From Chloroflexota bacterium (GTDB lineage Bacteria; Chloroflexota; Ktedonobacteria; Ktedonobacterales; Ktedonobacteraceae): a stretch of DNA of 31,233 nucleotides. The notes below the pieces were generated by a model that saw only the letters and a list, made by a program, of their open reading frames with translations, searched no databases and was not told the DNA's origin. Numbering within the stretch: position 1 is the first letter of the stretch; the number at the start of each line of letters is the position of its first letter. The DNA is taken from contig CADDZH010000062.1 in NCBI GenBank assembly GCA_902812455.1, positions 1-31,233 of the forward strand, written 5' to 3'. Shown here piece by piece: positions 7,320-14,396 of this stretch. A program made the translations under genes and the position numbers.

Positions 7320-7456
7320 CTCAAGCAAGGGGCCTCACGCTCGGTGTGACAAACGACGCCGGGAATAAGAATGGTTCCTTAAAGACGGTGATGAAGTTCG
7401 AGACACCCAATGGCGGCGAGGTTGATAATGGGCGAGGTATTACTTACCACGATCAT
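7320..7456 (-). pseudogene. Decayed DUF3368/VapC-like PIN toxin remnant
   Basis: The minus strand from ATG 7456 reads MIVVSNTSPIINLAAIGCLE and LHHRL, then TAA at 7381-7379, then GTILIPGVV in the same frame. The start is the characteristic N terminus of DUF3368 PIN-domain toxins (first catalytic Asp usually in SDTSPL; here it is SNTSP). GTILIP is the next conserved strand, so TAA probably replaced a Tyr codon. Homology then fades and the remaining two-thirds of a ~150-residue toxin is absent. The ATG overlaps the stop of the upstream UPF0175 gene as ATGA, the usual antitoxin-toxin coupling. Confidence 0.65.
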
Positions 7457-7698
7457 AGCTGCCCTGAGCGGTGCAGGGTGTCCAGATCGGCGGCAAATTC
7501 CTGTCCATCGTAATGGACCGGAATATGACGGCTTGCCAGGAGTCGCTGAAACTCGATCTGGCTCATGTTGGCAAAGGCGCTGGCCTGCCCAAGTGTGAGC
7601 TTGTCCTGTTGGAAGAGCAGCACTGCGATTTCCCGCTGTAACTCTCCGGCAGACATCCTGGCAGCACGCAGAATGTCATCGGGGATGACGAGGCTCAT
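7453..7698 (-). CDS. UPF0175 family antitoxin-like protein
   Basis: An 81-residue protein from ATG 7698, chosen because AAGGAG lies ten bases upstream; an ATG 20 codons earlier has no ribosome binding site. The sequence MSLVIPDDILRAARMSAGEL, then LQREIAVLLFQQDKLTLGQ, then ASAFANMSQIEFQRLLASRHIP and VHYDGQEFAADL matches UPF0175. These small helix-turn-helix proteins form type II toxin-antitoxin pairs with DUF3368 PIN toxins. The toxin gene follows with an ATGA overlap but is broken, so this looks like an orphaned antitoxin. The frame is intact and full-length. Confidence 0.85.
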   Translation of the reverse strand: MSLVIPDDILRAARMSAGELQREIAVLLFQQDKLTLGQASAFANMSQIEFQRLLASRHIPVHYDGQEFAADLDTLHRSGQL

Positions 7699-7888
7699 CC
7701 GTTGGTATCTCCTTGCAAGTATACAATCCGTTGGTAGTATTTCTATTTCAATCAGCACTTCATGTCATGCAGCATACAAGAGGTGCGTTTCATATTTTTG
7801 TATAAGCTGAGTTAATCTGTCCTTTAAGCCAGGATTTCAGCTCAATAAGGTGTATACGGAAGCGCACGAGCAAGAGCCAGAGCAAACA

Positions 7889-7923
7889 GGAGCGCCGCCA
7901 GCCTTTGATGGCCAGAGCGCTCC
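7889..7923 (-). terminator. Hairpin downstream of parE
   Basis: Arms GGAGCGC (7889-7895) and GCGCTCC (7917-7923) enclose a second stem GCCA/TGGC, seven bases past the parE stop. On the minus strand it is followed only by TGTTTG, so any termination would be weak or factor-assisted. Confidence 0.45.
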
Positions 7924-7929
7924 CTTGTG

Positions 7930-8232
7930 CTACTCGCTCAATAGCTCATCGATGTCACGGTGGCCTTCGATGATCGAGACGATTTCCAGGTAAGGGCCGT
8001 GGTAGCGGAACAGAATCACGTAGTTTCCATAGGGGATGCTGCGGATGCCCTCCCCCAGTTCCGGCCTGGCCCTACCCATCGTGCCAGGCAGGGCGGCCAG
8101 CCCCCGGCATTCTTGCCGTAGCTTCTCTATGTAGCGCAGTGCGATCTCCTTGCTGCCGCTCTCCCTGGCAATGTAGCGTTTGATCTGAAGGAGATCGTTT
8201 TTTGCCTGCTCAAGGTACCGTAACCTAGGCAT
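7930..8232 (-). CDS. parE: ParE-type toxin (RelE/ParE superfamily)
   Basis: A 100-residue protein with the ParE pattern: LRYLEQAKNDLLQIKRYIARES at the start, then ALRYIEKLRQECRGLAALPG, GRARPELGEGIRSIPYGNYV, and ILFRYHGPYLEIVSIIEGHRD. The G-x-R-x-hPhGxYVIhFR strand and the IhxGxRD end are hallmarks of ParE, which poisons gyrase in characterised members. It starts five bases after the parD stop. The frame is complete and both partners are intact, so the module should be functional. Confidence 0.9.
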   Translation of the reverse strand: MPRLRYLEQAKNDLLQIKRYIARESGSKEIALRYIEKLRQECRGLAALPGTMGRARPELGEGIRSIPYGNYVILFRYHGPYLEIVSIIEGHRDIDELLSE

Positions 8233-8237
8233 CGTGC

Positions 8238-8468
8238 CTACTGCTCATCCGCCGCCAGGAGCGCGTCGATATCCTCATCGGTATAGCTGCCGCCCTGGTC
8301 GAGTGCATGTTGAACATGCTCGCGCAGAGCAGCTACCTTCAGTTGCCTGATTTCAAGCTGCCGCAGCGCGTCGCGGATCACCTCACTTTCATTGTTGTAA
8401 TACCCGGCTGCGACCAGCTCCTTAATGAAACGGTCAAAATGCTCGCCGAGTGAATAACTGCCTGCCAT
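8238..8468 (-). CDS. parD: ParD-type ribbon-helix-helix antitoxin
   Basis: A 76-residue protein from ATG 8468, chosen for the GGGAGG seven bases upstream; an in-frame ATG at 8507 has nothing comparable. SYSLGEHFDRFIKELVAAGY and NNESEVIRDALRQLEIRQLK form the ribbon-helix-helix DNA-binding fold. The acidic C-terminal tail (GGSYTDEDIDALLAADEQ) is the part that wraps ParE. It belongs to the CC2985-like ParD group. As in other ParDE operons, the antitoxin probably represses its own promoter just upstream, where an AT-rich partly repetitive stretch lies. Confidence 0.9.
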   Translation of the reverse strand: MAGSYSLGEHFDRFIKELVAAGYYNNESEVIRDALRQLEIRQLKVAALREHVQHALDQGGSYTDEDIDALLAADEQ

Positions 8469-8505
8469 ATGTACCTCCCTCCTGAATATACTTCCTTTCT
8501 CCCTC

Positions 8506-8540
8506 ATTATACCATTAGATACTAACTATTACTAGTCCTT
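8506..8540 (-). promoter_or_regulatory. parDE promoter and possible operator
   Basis: On the minus strand TATAAT (8511-8506) lies 37 bases before the parD start. No good -35 hexamer is present. Upstream are repeated short blocks (CTAGTAAT, GTTAGTAT, CTAATGGTAT) that could be the ribbon-helix-helix operator. A regulated promoter dependent on spacing to these blocks is plausible. Confidence 0.5.
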
Positions 8541-8635
8541 GGCAAAAGAAAGACGCCCACCCCTTACGAGAGCCAAGTGGCATCGATCATCACATGCTCC
8601 TTTTGCGGAGGCCCCCTGGATGTATTTATGGGAAA

Positions 8636-8678
8636 GAGCAAAAGGCAACCTAGAGAGGCCTTTCTGCTTTTTTTGCTC
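8636..8678 (-). terminator. Possible terminator after the double-HTH gene
   Basis: Between the HTH gene (ending 8743) and parD, GAGCAAAA at 8636 pairs with the T-rich GCTC end at 8678, with an inner AGGC/GCCT stem. On the minus strand the hairpin is followed by a short TTTCCC. The rest of 8541-8742 shows no gene. Confidence 0.35.
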
Positions 8679-8742
8679 CCGTGAGACAATGGCACTGTTC
8701 AACAACTGAAGAGGAAGAATTAACATAGCACAGCATTGTGCC

Positions 8743-9192
8743 TCACTCGCCTGATGGCTCATCAGTGGCGCTCTTTACTTTCTTCGGATGCTTGCGCTGC
8801 CTGTAGGACAGCAGTGAATCCTCGTAGATAAGCCAGGTGCGACCTCTTCGCTCGCCTTCGATACGGCCAGAGCGCAGAAGGCGTAGGACAGTATCTTTGA
8901 CATAGCCGGAAATGGCACTGGCTTCAGCAGTGGAGAGTAGGACGCGATTGCCCTGCTCAATGCGTTTTTTGCGCGGGCCTTTGCGTCCCGGTGACCGGGG
9001 TTGCGTTAAAAACGCCTGTAAAGAGTCTTCGTAGACCATCCATTCGCGTCCCCAGGGCCTCGCCCCTTCAATACGCCCTGCATGGAGTAGCTGGATAATG
9101 TAGTGGCGATTAAGGCCAGACTTTTTACTGGCTTCAGCAGTGGTAAGAACCGGACGGCCATTGTAGTTCCGTTGCTGCGACGTACCACTCAC
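8743..9192 (-). CDS. Tandem excisionase-type HTH regulator
   Basis: A 149-residue protein with GTG start at 9192 and AGGAG eight bases upstream. It contains two copies of the HTH_17/excisionase-like winged helix. The first is at about 12-58 (VLTTAEASKKSGLNRHYIIQ, LLHAGRIEGARPWG, EWMVYEDSLQAFL). The second is at about 78-128 (VLLSTAEASAISGYVKDTVL, RLLRSGRIEGERRG, TWLIYEDSLLSY). A basic linker (SPGRKGPRKKRI) joins them. Two domains in one chain should read two half-sites, like an obligate dimer. It is divergent from the long operon, with a sigma70 promoter between them, so it is probably the element's regulator or directionality factor. That role is inferred. Confidence 0.75.
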   Translation of the reverse strand: MSGTSQQRNYNGRPVLTTAEASKKSGLNRHYIIQLLHAGRIEGARPWGREWMVYEDSLQAFLTQPRSPGRKGPRKKRIEQGNRVLLSTAEASAISGYVKDTVLRLLRSGRIEGERRGRTWLIYEDSLLSYRQRKHPKKVKSATDEPSGE

Positions 9193-9284
9193 TACATTCT
9201 CCTACAAGTACCTGAAGTTACTATCTTCAACGAGCTATAGATAGGCAGAGCATCAACCCGATCAAACCTTTGCGTAAAATAGTC

Positions 9285-9313
9285 TTGACAAACTGCTACA
9301 TATTGTATATGCT
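9285..9313 (+). promoter_or_regulatory. Strong sigma70 promoter of the element operon
   Basis: TTGACA at 9285-9290, exactly 17 bases, then TATGCT at 9308-9313. It lies 92 bases upstream of the divergent HTH gene and drives rightwards. Transcription would begin near 9320, leaving a leader of about 420 bases before the translocase ATG. Confidence 0.7.
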
Positions 9314-9319
9314 ATTAAA

Positions 9320-9739
9320 GACAAAAAGATATCGCCGGGACGCCTGTTCCGAGGGTGCTTACCCTGCCAGCACCGGTACGCCGGTGGTAGGTGGTCATCT
9401 CTCTGGCGTTTCCATTGAACGACATGCTTCTGTTTTCTGAGCCGTCGTTCACAGGACGGCGCGGGATGCCCACAAGGAGTATCCCGCGTCTCCGGCAGAC
9501 CCTTTGTCTCGGTTTCGCTCCGCCTTAGCATCTGAACGCGTCTGGACAACAAATTCAGGTGCCGGGCGGAACGGAACAGCCCAAAAACACGCGACACCAT
9601 GCCAAACGTGCATGATGTCCGCCGGTGGCCACTGGTAGTCGCCAGCATCACGAGTCTAGGCGTAGTATGCCTGAATGAACCGTGAAAGTCAAGCTGGCCA
9701 GGTTGGGCTTCACGTCCGTACACCTGTGAGTGGAAGCGC
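9320..9739 (+). other. Long structured 5' leader, no gene seen
   Basis: About 420 bases without a convincing gene. It contains consecutive perfect hairpins: CACCGG-TACG-CCGGTG (9371-9386), CCGTC/GACGG (9442-9459), and CGCGGGAT/ATCCCGCG (9460-9488). The loop of the third carries AAGGAG. A further imperfect GCCGGTGGCCACTGG palindrome lies near 9625. It could be a regulatory leader, a small RNA, or a cis site (transfer or replication origin) for the translocase encoded just after it. Confidence 0.4.
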
Positions 9740-11527
9740 ATGTCGCACAAAACCCATTTCTGGTTGCTCATCTATCTCATCGCCCTCATCTTCAGCATTG
9801 CGCTGATCTGGCGGGCCTGGAATGAGCTTTCAGTCATCTTGTTCACAATGGGCGGTATGCTGGCACTTCTGGCCGTCCTCGGCCTGCTCTACGCGATTAT
9901 CCGGCTCTTGATCGATCTGCGCCTGCATATGCTGGAAGCGCGTGCTAGAAAGCAGCAATTGCAGATCGAAGCCCAAAAGCATCGGGCCGAGCTTGCCCGT
10001 GAGGCCGAGCGGCTAGCAATGGAACGCCGTGACCGCGAGCGCATCGCAGAGCTCGAGTACCTGCAATTCGGGTTGGAGCGCCACCTCTCCCTCACGCGTG
10101 TGGACCCGACCGAGCACGGCTACCCGGCTATTCTTGCCGAGCATGTGCCGTACACCCAGATTCCCTACCAGGGCAAGATTACTGTGCTGCCACGGTCTGC
10201 GGGGGAACGCGGCTCGCTTGAGGCTCGCACTGGTCAGGACGAGGTAACCCCGCTGGCCTTACCTTTGCCCAGGACACTCGATTTCGCTACCGTCCTCAGA
10301 ACATGGCACCCCTCGCCAGAGGAAATCTTTCTGTTCAATACGGTCGAGGGAGCCATCTACGACGCGATGGAGCAAACCTGTCATATCGGCCTGGCCGGAA
10401 CGACTGGCAGTGGCAAAACTAACTGTTTCCGCTTGATCCTGGCGCAGTTCTTGGCGTGCGGTGTGGACGTCTACCTTGCCAATCCCAATTTCGCGCCCAT
10501 CAAGTTGAATGGCCGCACCATTGAAGACTGGCGGCCCATTGTTGGCGCAATGCGCCACCCGGTGGCCTGGAACATCGATGATATCAAATTGCTCGTCGGC
10601 AATGCCTGCAAGCGACTGGATGAGCGACGCGCTCGCCAGCAGGTAAGTCCCTTGCGCGGCAAGGACGTCTACCTCGCCCTGGGTGAGTGGCCGGCCATCC
10701 AATCGCGGTGGAAAGAAGCCGCCGAGCCCATCTCGCAGTTGCTGCGCGAGGCGCGGCAGTACGGCCTGCATGTGATCAGCGAGTTTCAGGATGCGTTGGT
10801 GAAGACGCTTGCCGTCGGTAGTGGCGTGCGCGAGTGCTTCCGCAACGCCTACTACTTTGGGGGCGACGCGACCACGGCTCGCACGCTGCTCGACCTGCAG
10901 GGCAAAGGACCGCTCGACGAGACAGGTCTCGGCGAGTTCGGTGCGAGCCTCTTCCGCACACATGGCAAACCCGCCGTGCGCGGGCGGGTACCGTTCCTGA
11001 GCAATCAGGCGCTCTATATGCTGCTTGGCTTCCCCAATAATCCCTTACCCGACCGCCTGCCAGAAGGGGCCGACCCGGTTGCGTTCTTTGGGGACTACGG
11101 CATTCCCGTCTGTGACCTGGACGGGGACATGCGGGACGGGCAGAAGGGCGATGGGACGCCCGATTCCGCTCGCGCGTACCCGTTTTCTGTCCAGTCCCCG
11201 CTGTCTCAAGTGCATATCACACGGCAGGTAGCAACACCAGGCCGTCCTGGGGAACCCATCACCAGGCCATTGTCCATCGAGGAGAAGTGGCCTGAGAGCA
11301 GGGTGGGACGCGACAGCGGACCCGTCCCAGCGAGTCCCGATGGTCCCAAGCTTGGGCCGGATGATCGCGCCTTCACACCGGAACAGGCAGAGGAGTTCTT
11401 ACGTCGTTACCGGCGCACGCCGGATATCAAGGCGTGCCTGCGCCAGATGAATCAGGGTGAGGGCTTGAGTAATCGCTATCACAAACATGCCAGCTGGCTG
11501 GTGAAAACGTCCGGCCTGCGCGGATAA
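9740..11527 (+). CDS. FtsK/TraB-like membrane DNA translocase
   Basis: A 595-residue protein. Two hydrophobic helices (about 8-24 and 34-58) are followed by a basic coiled coil (62-105), so the ATPase lies in the cytoplasm. Walker A is LAGTTGSGKTN around 218-228. The Walker B position reads DVYLALGEWP (309-318), with Glu but no preceding Asp. A sensor-like HVISEFQDA lies at 344-352 and a RECFRNAYYFGG segment near 364-375. The tail ending TPDIKACLRQMNQGEGLSNR resembles a small winged-helix DNA-binding end. FtsK-like ATPases with this layout pump double-stranded DNA in actinomycete conjugative elements. Here it heads the element operon, which suggests a transfer function. The degenerate Walker B is notable. 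Confidence 0.7.
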   Translation: MSHKTHFWLLIYLIALIFSIALIWRAWNELSVILFTMGGMLALLAVLGLLYAIIRLLIDLRLHMLEARARKQQLQIEAQKHRAELAREAERLAMERRDRERIAELEYLQFGLERHLSLTRVDPTEHGYPAILAEHVPYTQIPYQGKITVLPRSAGERGSLEARTGQDEVTPLALPLPRTLDFATVLRTWHPSPEEIFLFNTVEGAIYDAMEQTCHIGLAGTTGSGKTNCFRLILAQFLACGVDVYLANPNFAPIKLNGRTIEDWRPIVGAMRHPVAWNIDDIKLLVGNACKRLDERRARQQVSPLRGKDVYLALGEWPAIQSRWKEAAEPISQLLREARQYGLHVISEFQDALVKTLAVGSGVRECFRNAYYFGGDATTARTLLDLQGKGPLDETGLGEFGASLFRTHGKPAVRGRVPFLSNQALYMLLGFPNNPLPDRLPEGADPVAFFGDYGIPVCDLDGDMRDGQKGDGTPDSARAYPFSVQSPLSQVHITRQVATPGRPGEPITRPLSIEEKWPESRVGRDSGPVPASPDGPKLGPDDRAFTPEQAEEFLRRYRRTPDIKACLRQMNQGEGLSNRYHKHASWLVKTSGLRG

Positions 11528-11577
11528 GGCCGAGCGGGCCTGGCACCTGTTGCCAGCCCGATAAGGAAGCCTGAAAA

Positions 11578-11835
11578 ATGATCGATAGGAAAAAGCTTAT
11601 GCTAGCATATGCCGTTGCTCTGATGACGGATGGCGATCCATCGCATCGTCCACCACCAGATAGTGCTGTACAGGGTTTGTCTGAACAGCTTGATAGCATT
11701 GTGATTCTTTTTGACAACATCCACCTTCCTGCCAGCGCAACATTGCCACCATTGGCCCATGTTTTTCGCCACTGGGTAGACCTGCTGATGCCATTTGTAG
11801 TCGCTTTGACTACTCCACCTACCAGTTTTGTTTGA
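11578..11835 (+). CDS. Small hypothetical protein
   Basis: An 85-residue frame between the translocase and the ParM-like gene, with AAGGAAG ten bases upstream of ATG. It begins MIDRKKLMLAYAVALMTDGD and has two weakly hydrophobic stretches (SIVILFDNIHL and DLLMPFVVALTT). No family is recognised. Co-direction, spacing (50 bases after, 18 bases before its neighbours) and the ribosome binding site favour a real gene. Confidence 0.5.
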   Translation: MIDRKKLMLAYAVALMTDGDPSHRPPPDSAVQGLSEQLDSIVILFDNIHLPASATLPPLAHVFRHWVDLLMPFVVALTTPPTSFV

Positions 11836-11853
11836 GAGAAAGAGCAGCAACCT

Positions 11854-13155
11854 ATGAACGCACAACTCACAGCGACGATTGATCCACAGAGTTTCCTGGC
11901 GAAGATGATCCGGGGGCAAACGCTCATTACGACCGGCGGGCAGGAACTGCCGCGTTCCTTCCAGTTCAGAGCGCACAATGCCGGTGCCGGTACTGGTACG
12001 GGTACCCAGGAATGGATTGAAGAAACGATTGCCCTCATTGCTTCCATCGACAACGGCAACGATGCCTTTAAGGGCGCTATCATGCACGCAAGCCAGCCCC
12101 GGCTGATCACCAATCGCATTGTCACGGCCTATGCCCCGGCCAGGACGATCCGCCTGGGTGAAGGCATCACATCCTATCGCGTCGATGGCTCCGAGCCATT
12201 CTGGATTGGCGATGAGGCCGTCTCAACCCAGAAATCCGAAAGTCTGCCGGTCGGGCTCACCCACGAACGCATCCTCGATGAGCGCTTCCAGGCCTACTTT
12301 GCCGCCTGCCTGGTCGAATTACTGATCAAGGCCGGTTACTCTCCGGGCAGCCATGCGCTGTATACCAGTTTCGGTATCCCCAACGAAGAGATGTCGTTGC
12401 AGGGGGCAAAGCCTGAAGCCAGGCGGGCGTTGCAGCTTCTCTTCAATGTTCCCTTTACCGTCGAGCGTACCGACGAACAGGGACGGATCACGCGCTGGAT
12501 CATTCGTCTTGTCGAACTCGCTCCCTATCCACAGAGTTTCGGCGCCTTTGCCGCCTGGTATTACACTATCGACGGCCGTCCTATTGACACGACCATCGTG
12601 CGGCATGTCACCCTGGATATCGGCGGCGGGCAGTTTCACGATTGCGAAGTTGATCTGAACCTGCAACCGGATGGGCGGGTCAAACTGCGCATGTCGGCCA
12701 ACCTGCTCGGCGAGGGCACCATTGCCATTGCACGAGCAGCGCGTGAGGCCATTCGCGCCCGCTATCCCGGCATTCACCTGTCCGATGCGGAATCCCAGCA
12801 GGTGCTGCTCACGAGAAGTGTCATTGTGGGAGGGCATCGCACCCGCGTTGATGTGATCGTTGAGGACGTCATTAGCGCCCGTTCGCAAAACCTGTTCGCC
12901 CGCGTGCTGCCTCTGGTGCAGGAAGGTCGCAACTTCCTGATGTTTGCGGGCGGCGGCGCGGCCCTCTTAGAGCAAAAACTTCGCGAAATGGTCATGCCCA
13001 CACGCGCCACGAGCCAGTATCTCTTCGTGCCGCCTGACTTTGCCCCTGTTCTGAACGTGGTCGGCGGCTACGTCCTGGCCCAGATTGCAGCGCAGAAAAT
13101 GCTCGCGACCCGCAGCGCGCCGGCGCGTCGTCCCCTCTCGGTCGAAGTGAGGTGA
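11854..13155 (+). CDS. ParM/StbA-like actin-type partition ATPase
   Basis: A 433-residue actin-fold protein. The phosphate-1 loop is SIDNGNDAFKGA at about 64-75 and phosphate-2 is TLDIGGGQFHD at 253-263. The adenosine motif MFAGGGAALLEQ is at 363-374. These match plasmid-type ParM/Alp proteins, which polymerise to push DNA copies apart. An extra ~60 residues precede the first motif, longer than in classical ParM (~320 residues), and include a Gly/Thr-rich run NAGAGTGTGT. The next gene seven bases downstream encodes a likely DNA-binding adaptor. Presence on an integrating element suggests that it exists as a free circle at some stage, or that the protein serves transfer. Confidence 0.85.
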   Translation: MNAQLTATIDPQSFLAKMIRGQTLITTGGQELPRSFQFRAHNAGAGTGTGTQEWIEETIALIASIDNGNDAFKGAIMHASQPRLITNRIVTAYAPARTIRLGEGITSYRVDGSEPFWIGDEAVSTQKSESLPVGLTHERILDERFQAYFAACLVELLIKAGYSPGSHALYTSFGIPNEEMSLQGAKPEARRALQLLFNVPFTVERTDEQGRITRWIIRLVELAPYPQSFGAFAAWYYTIDGRPIDTTIVRHVTLDIGGGQFHDCEVDLNLQPDGRVKLRMSANLLGEGTIAIARAAREAIRARYPGIHLSDAESQQVLLTRSVIVGGHRTRVDVIVEDVISARSQNLFARVLPLVQEGRNFLMFAGGGAALLEQKLREMVMPTRATSQYLFVPPDFAPVLNVVGGYVLAQIAAQKMLATRSAPARRPLSVEVR

Positions 13156-13162
13156 GCGAGCG

Positions 13163-13582
13163 ATGAGCAGCAACCCCATTCCGCTCCGCAATATTCCGGC
13201 TGAGGTGGTGGAGGTCGCTCAGGCTATTGCCCGGCAGACGGGTCTCTCGATTACCGATGTGTACCGGCTGGCGCTTGCCAGCGGCGTGTTGATCGAAGCG
13301 ACCAAAATTACGCCCGATCGTACGGGAACCTTTGCTGGCCTCGACGGGGCATACCTGGCGCAGGCCTTGCGGCGGCATATGAGTTCTGCAATTGACCTCT
13401 TACTGGCCTATGGCGAGCATCCTGCTGCCGGCGCCCTGGTGTGTGGGTCGATACCCCCGGATAGAACGCTAACAGCTTCCCGTGCGCGTTCCGAGGGAAC
13501 CGGCCAGGAGCTCGCGTTTGATCCCGCTATCGGGGAGGATCTGGAAGACCTGGGCATTGGCCTGGGCCTCTCCGGCCGTTGA
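13163..13582 (+). CDS. Probable ParR-like DNA-binding adaptor
   Basis: A 139-residue protein directly behind the ParM-like gene, with GAGGTGA upstream. The first 45 residues (PIPLRNIPAEVVEVAQAIAR, QTGLSITDVYRLALASGVLI) look like a ribbon-helix-helix/Arc-type module: one strand, a helix, a turn, a helix. The remainder is poorly conserved and ends acidic (GEDLEDLGIGLGLSGR). ParM filaments need a centromere-binding adaptor (ParR), usually encoded next to parM. Position and fold suggest this role, but sequence identity to known ParR cannot be shown here. Confidence 0.5.
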   Translation: MSSNPIPLRNIPAEVVEVAQAIARQTGLSITDVYRLALASGVLIEATKITPDRTGTFAGLDGAYLAQALRRHMSSAIDLLLAYGEHPAAGALVCGSIPPDRTLTASRARSEGTGQELAFDPAIGEDLEDLGIGLGLSGR

Positions 13583-13611
13583 GCCCTTTGTACTGCAAGG
13601 AGAAATATCCT

Positions 13612-13809
13612 ATGTCTAGCATCATGAGCCGTGGCTCTGGACCGGCACGAGTGCAGTCCGTTCCTCTTGCCGCCTCTTCTCTTATCCCTGCGCCACCATC
13701 CTCGGAATGTACCATTGTGTCGTTTTCAGTTGGGCGAGCAGCGTGGGAAGCGTTCTACGCTGCCATCACTGCTTCGCCTCGTATGAAAGAGGTGTTCTCA
13801 TGCCAGTAA
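13612..13809 (+). CDS. Small hypothetical protein
   Basis: A 65-residue frame from ATG 13612 with AAGGAG nine bases upstream, ending MKEVFSCQ. It is rich in Ser, Ala and Pro (LAASSLIPAPPSSECTIVSF) and shows no domain. It overlaps the following zinc-ribbon gene by ten bases, suggesting translational coupling. The good ribosome binding site and tight packing support a real gene; function unknown. Confidence 0.45.
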   Translation: MSSIMSRGSGPARVQSVPLAASSLIPAPPSSECTIVSFSVGRAAWEAFYAAITASPRMKEVFSCQ

Positions 13810-14021
13810 ACCGGCGCAACCCAAAAATGCCGCGCAAGAGGACGAAGCGTCATGCCCGCGTTACGCGCCGCGGCCCGCGATGCGACGTGTGCGGCTTTAC
13901 TCCGGCGTGCGTTCGCCTCGGCAACACGTACTACTGCATCGTCTGTATCGTCGCCGAACTCAAGCGGCGCCAGGCAGCCAGACAATGTGGGGCCGGCGTC
14001 GCAACATCTTCCTCGTCTTGA
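13800..14021 (+). CDS. Small basic zinc-ribbon protein
   Basis: A 73-residue protein from ATG 13800 with AGAGGTG upstream. A strongly basic N terminus (VNRRNPKMPRKRTKRHARVT) precedes a Cys4 module: CDVCGFTPACVRLGNTYYC and CIVC, i.e. CxxC, CxRLGNxYYCxxC. Such tiny Cys4 proteins are common in phage and integrative-element operons and often bind DNA or a partner. A longer frame upstream has no ribosome binding site. Function is not known. Confidence 0.6.
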   Translation: MPVNRRNPKMPRKRTKRHARVTRRGPRCDVCGFTPACVRLGNTYYCIVCIVAELKRRQAARQCGAGVATSSSS

Positions 14022-14088
14022 GGATTCGGGGCATATAGTGTTTGTCGTCTTGCAAGTACTTTGATTTGAAATGAAAGGAACATTCGTT

Positions 14089-14256
14089 ATGGAAACCACG
14101 ACCACGAAGACTGCCTATTGTGTCAAGTGCCGAGCAACGAAGGAAATCACGAACCCGCAGCAGGTGACGCTCAAAAACGGCACGGCAGCTTTACAGGGCA
14201 CCTGTCCCCAATGCGGCACAAAACTCACACGCATTCTGTCGCGCAAAGCGTCATAG
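14089..14256 (+). CDS. DUF5679-like zinc-ribbon protein
   Basis: A 55-residue protein from ATG 14089, chosen because AAAGGAA lies eight bases upstream rather than at the ATG six codons earlier. The sequence AYCVKCRATKEITNPQQVTL, KNGTAALQGTCPQCGTKLTR matches the DUF5679 pattern YCVKC+xk+ei...GxCPxCGTK. Two CxxC pairs form a zinc ribbon. These very small proteins are widespread in Chloroflexota and mobile elements, with unknown function. It is the third tiny gene in a row in this operon. After it, 14257-14396 holds only the methyltransferase ribosome binding site. Confidence 0.75.
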   Translation: METTTTKTAYCVKCRATKEITNPQQVTLKNGTAALQGTCPQCGTKLTRILSRKAS

Positions 14257-14396
14257 GCTTTCTACCCACTCTGCTGGCGGACAGATCATGCCAGTGGATG
14301 GAGCGAATGCCACGCATCATCTCAGTCGAGGAAGAGAATTTCCAGGGTTTCTCACATCGCTTATTCCATCAGTAAGCCTGCAAAAGGAGCAAGAGC

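Noticed and set aside
8532..8762. Minus-strand 76-codon frame between parD and the HTH gene
   Set aside because: No ribosome binding site or motif; it overlaps a hairpin that looks like a terminator.
9262..9771. Minus-strand frame of 169 codons across the leader
   Set aside because: Arg/Ser-rich composition without motifs, and it runs against a strong promoter and through perfect hairpins.
10259..10963. Minus-strand 234-codon frame inside the translocase gene
   Set aside because: It is a shadow of the translocase coding sequence; the plus strand has Walker A and membrane segments.
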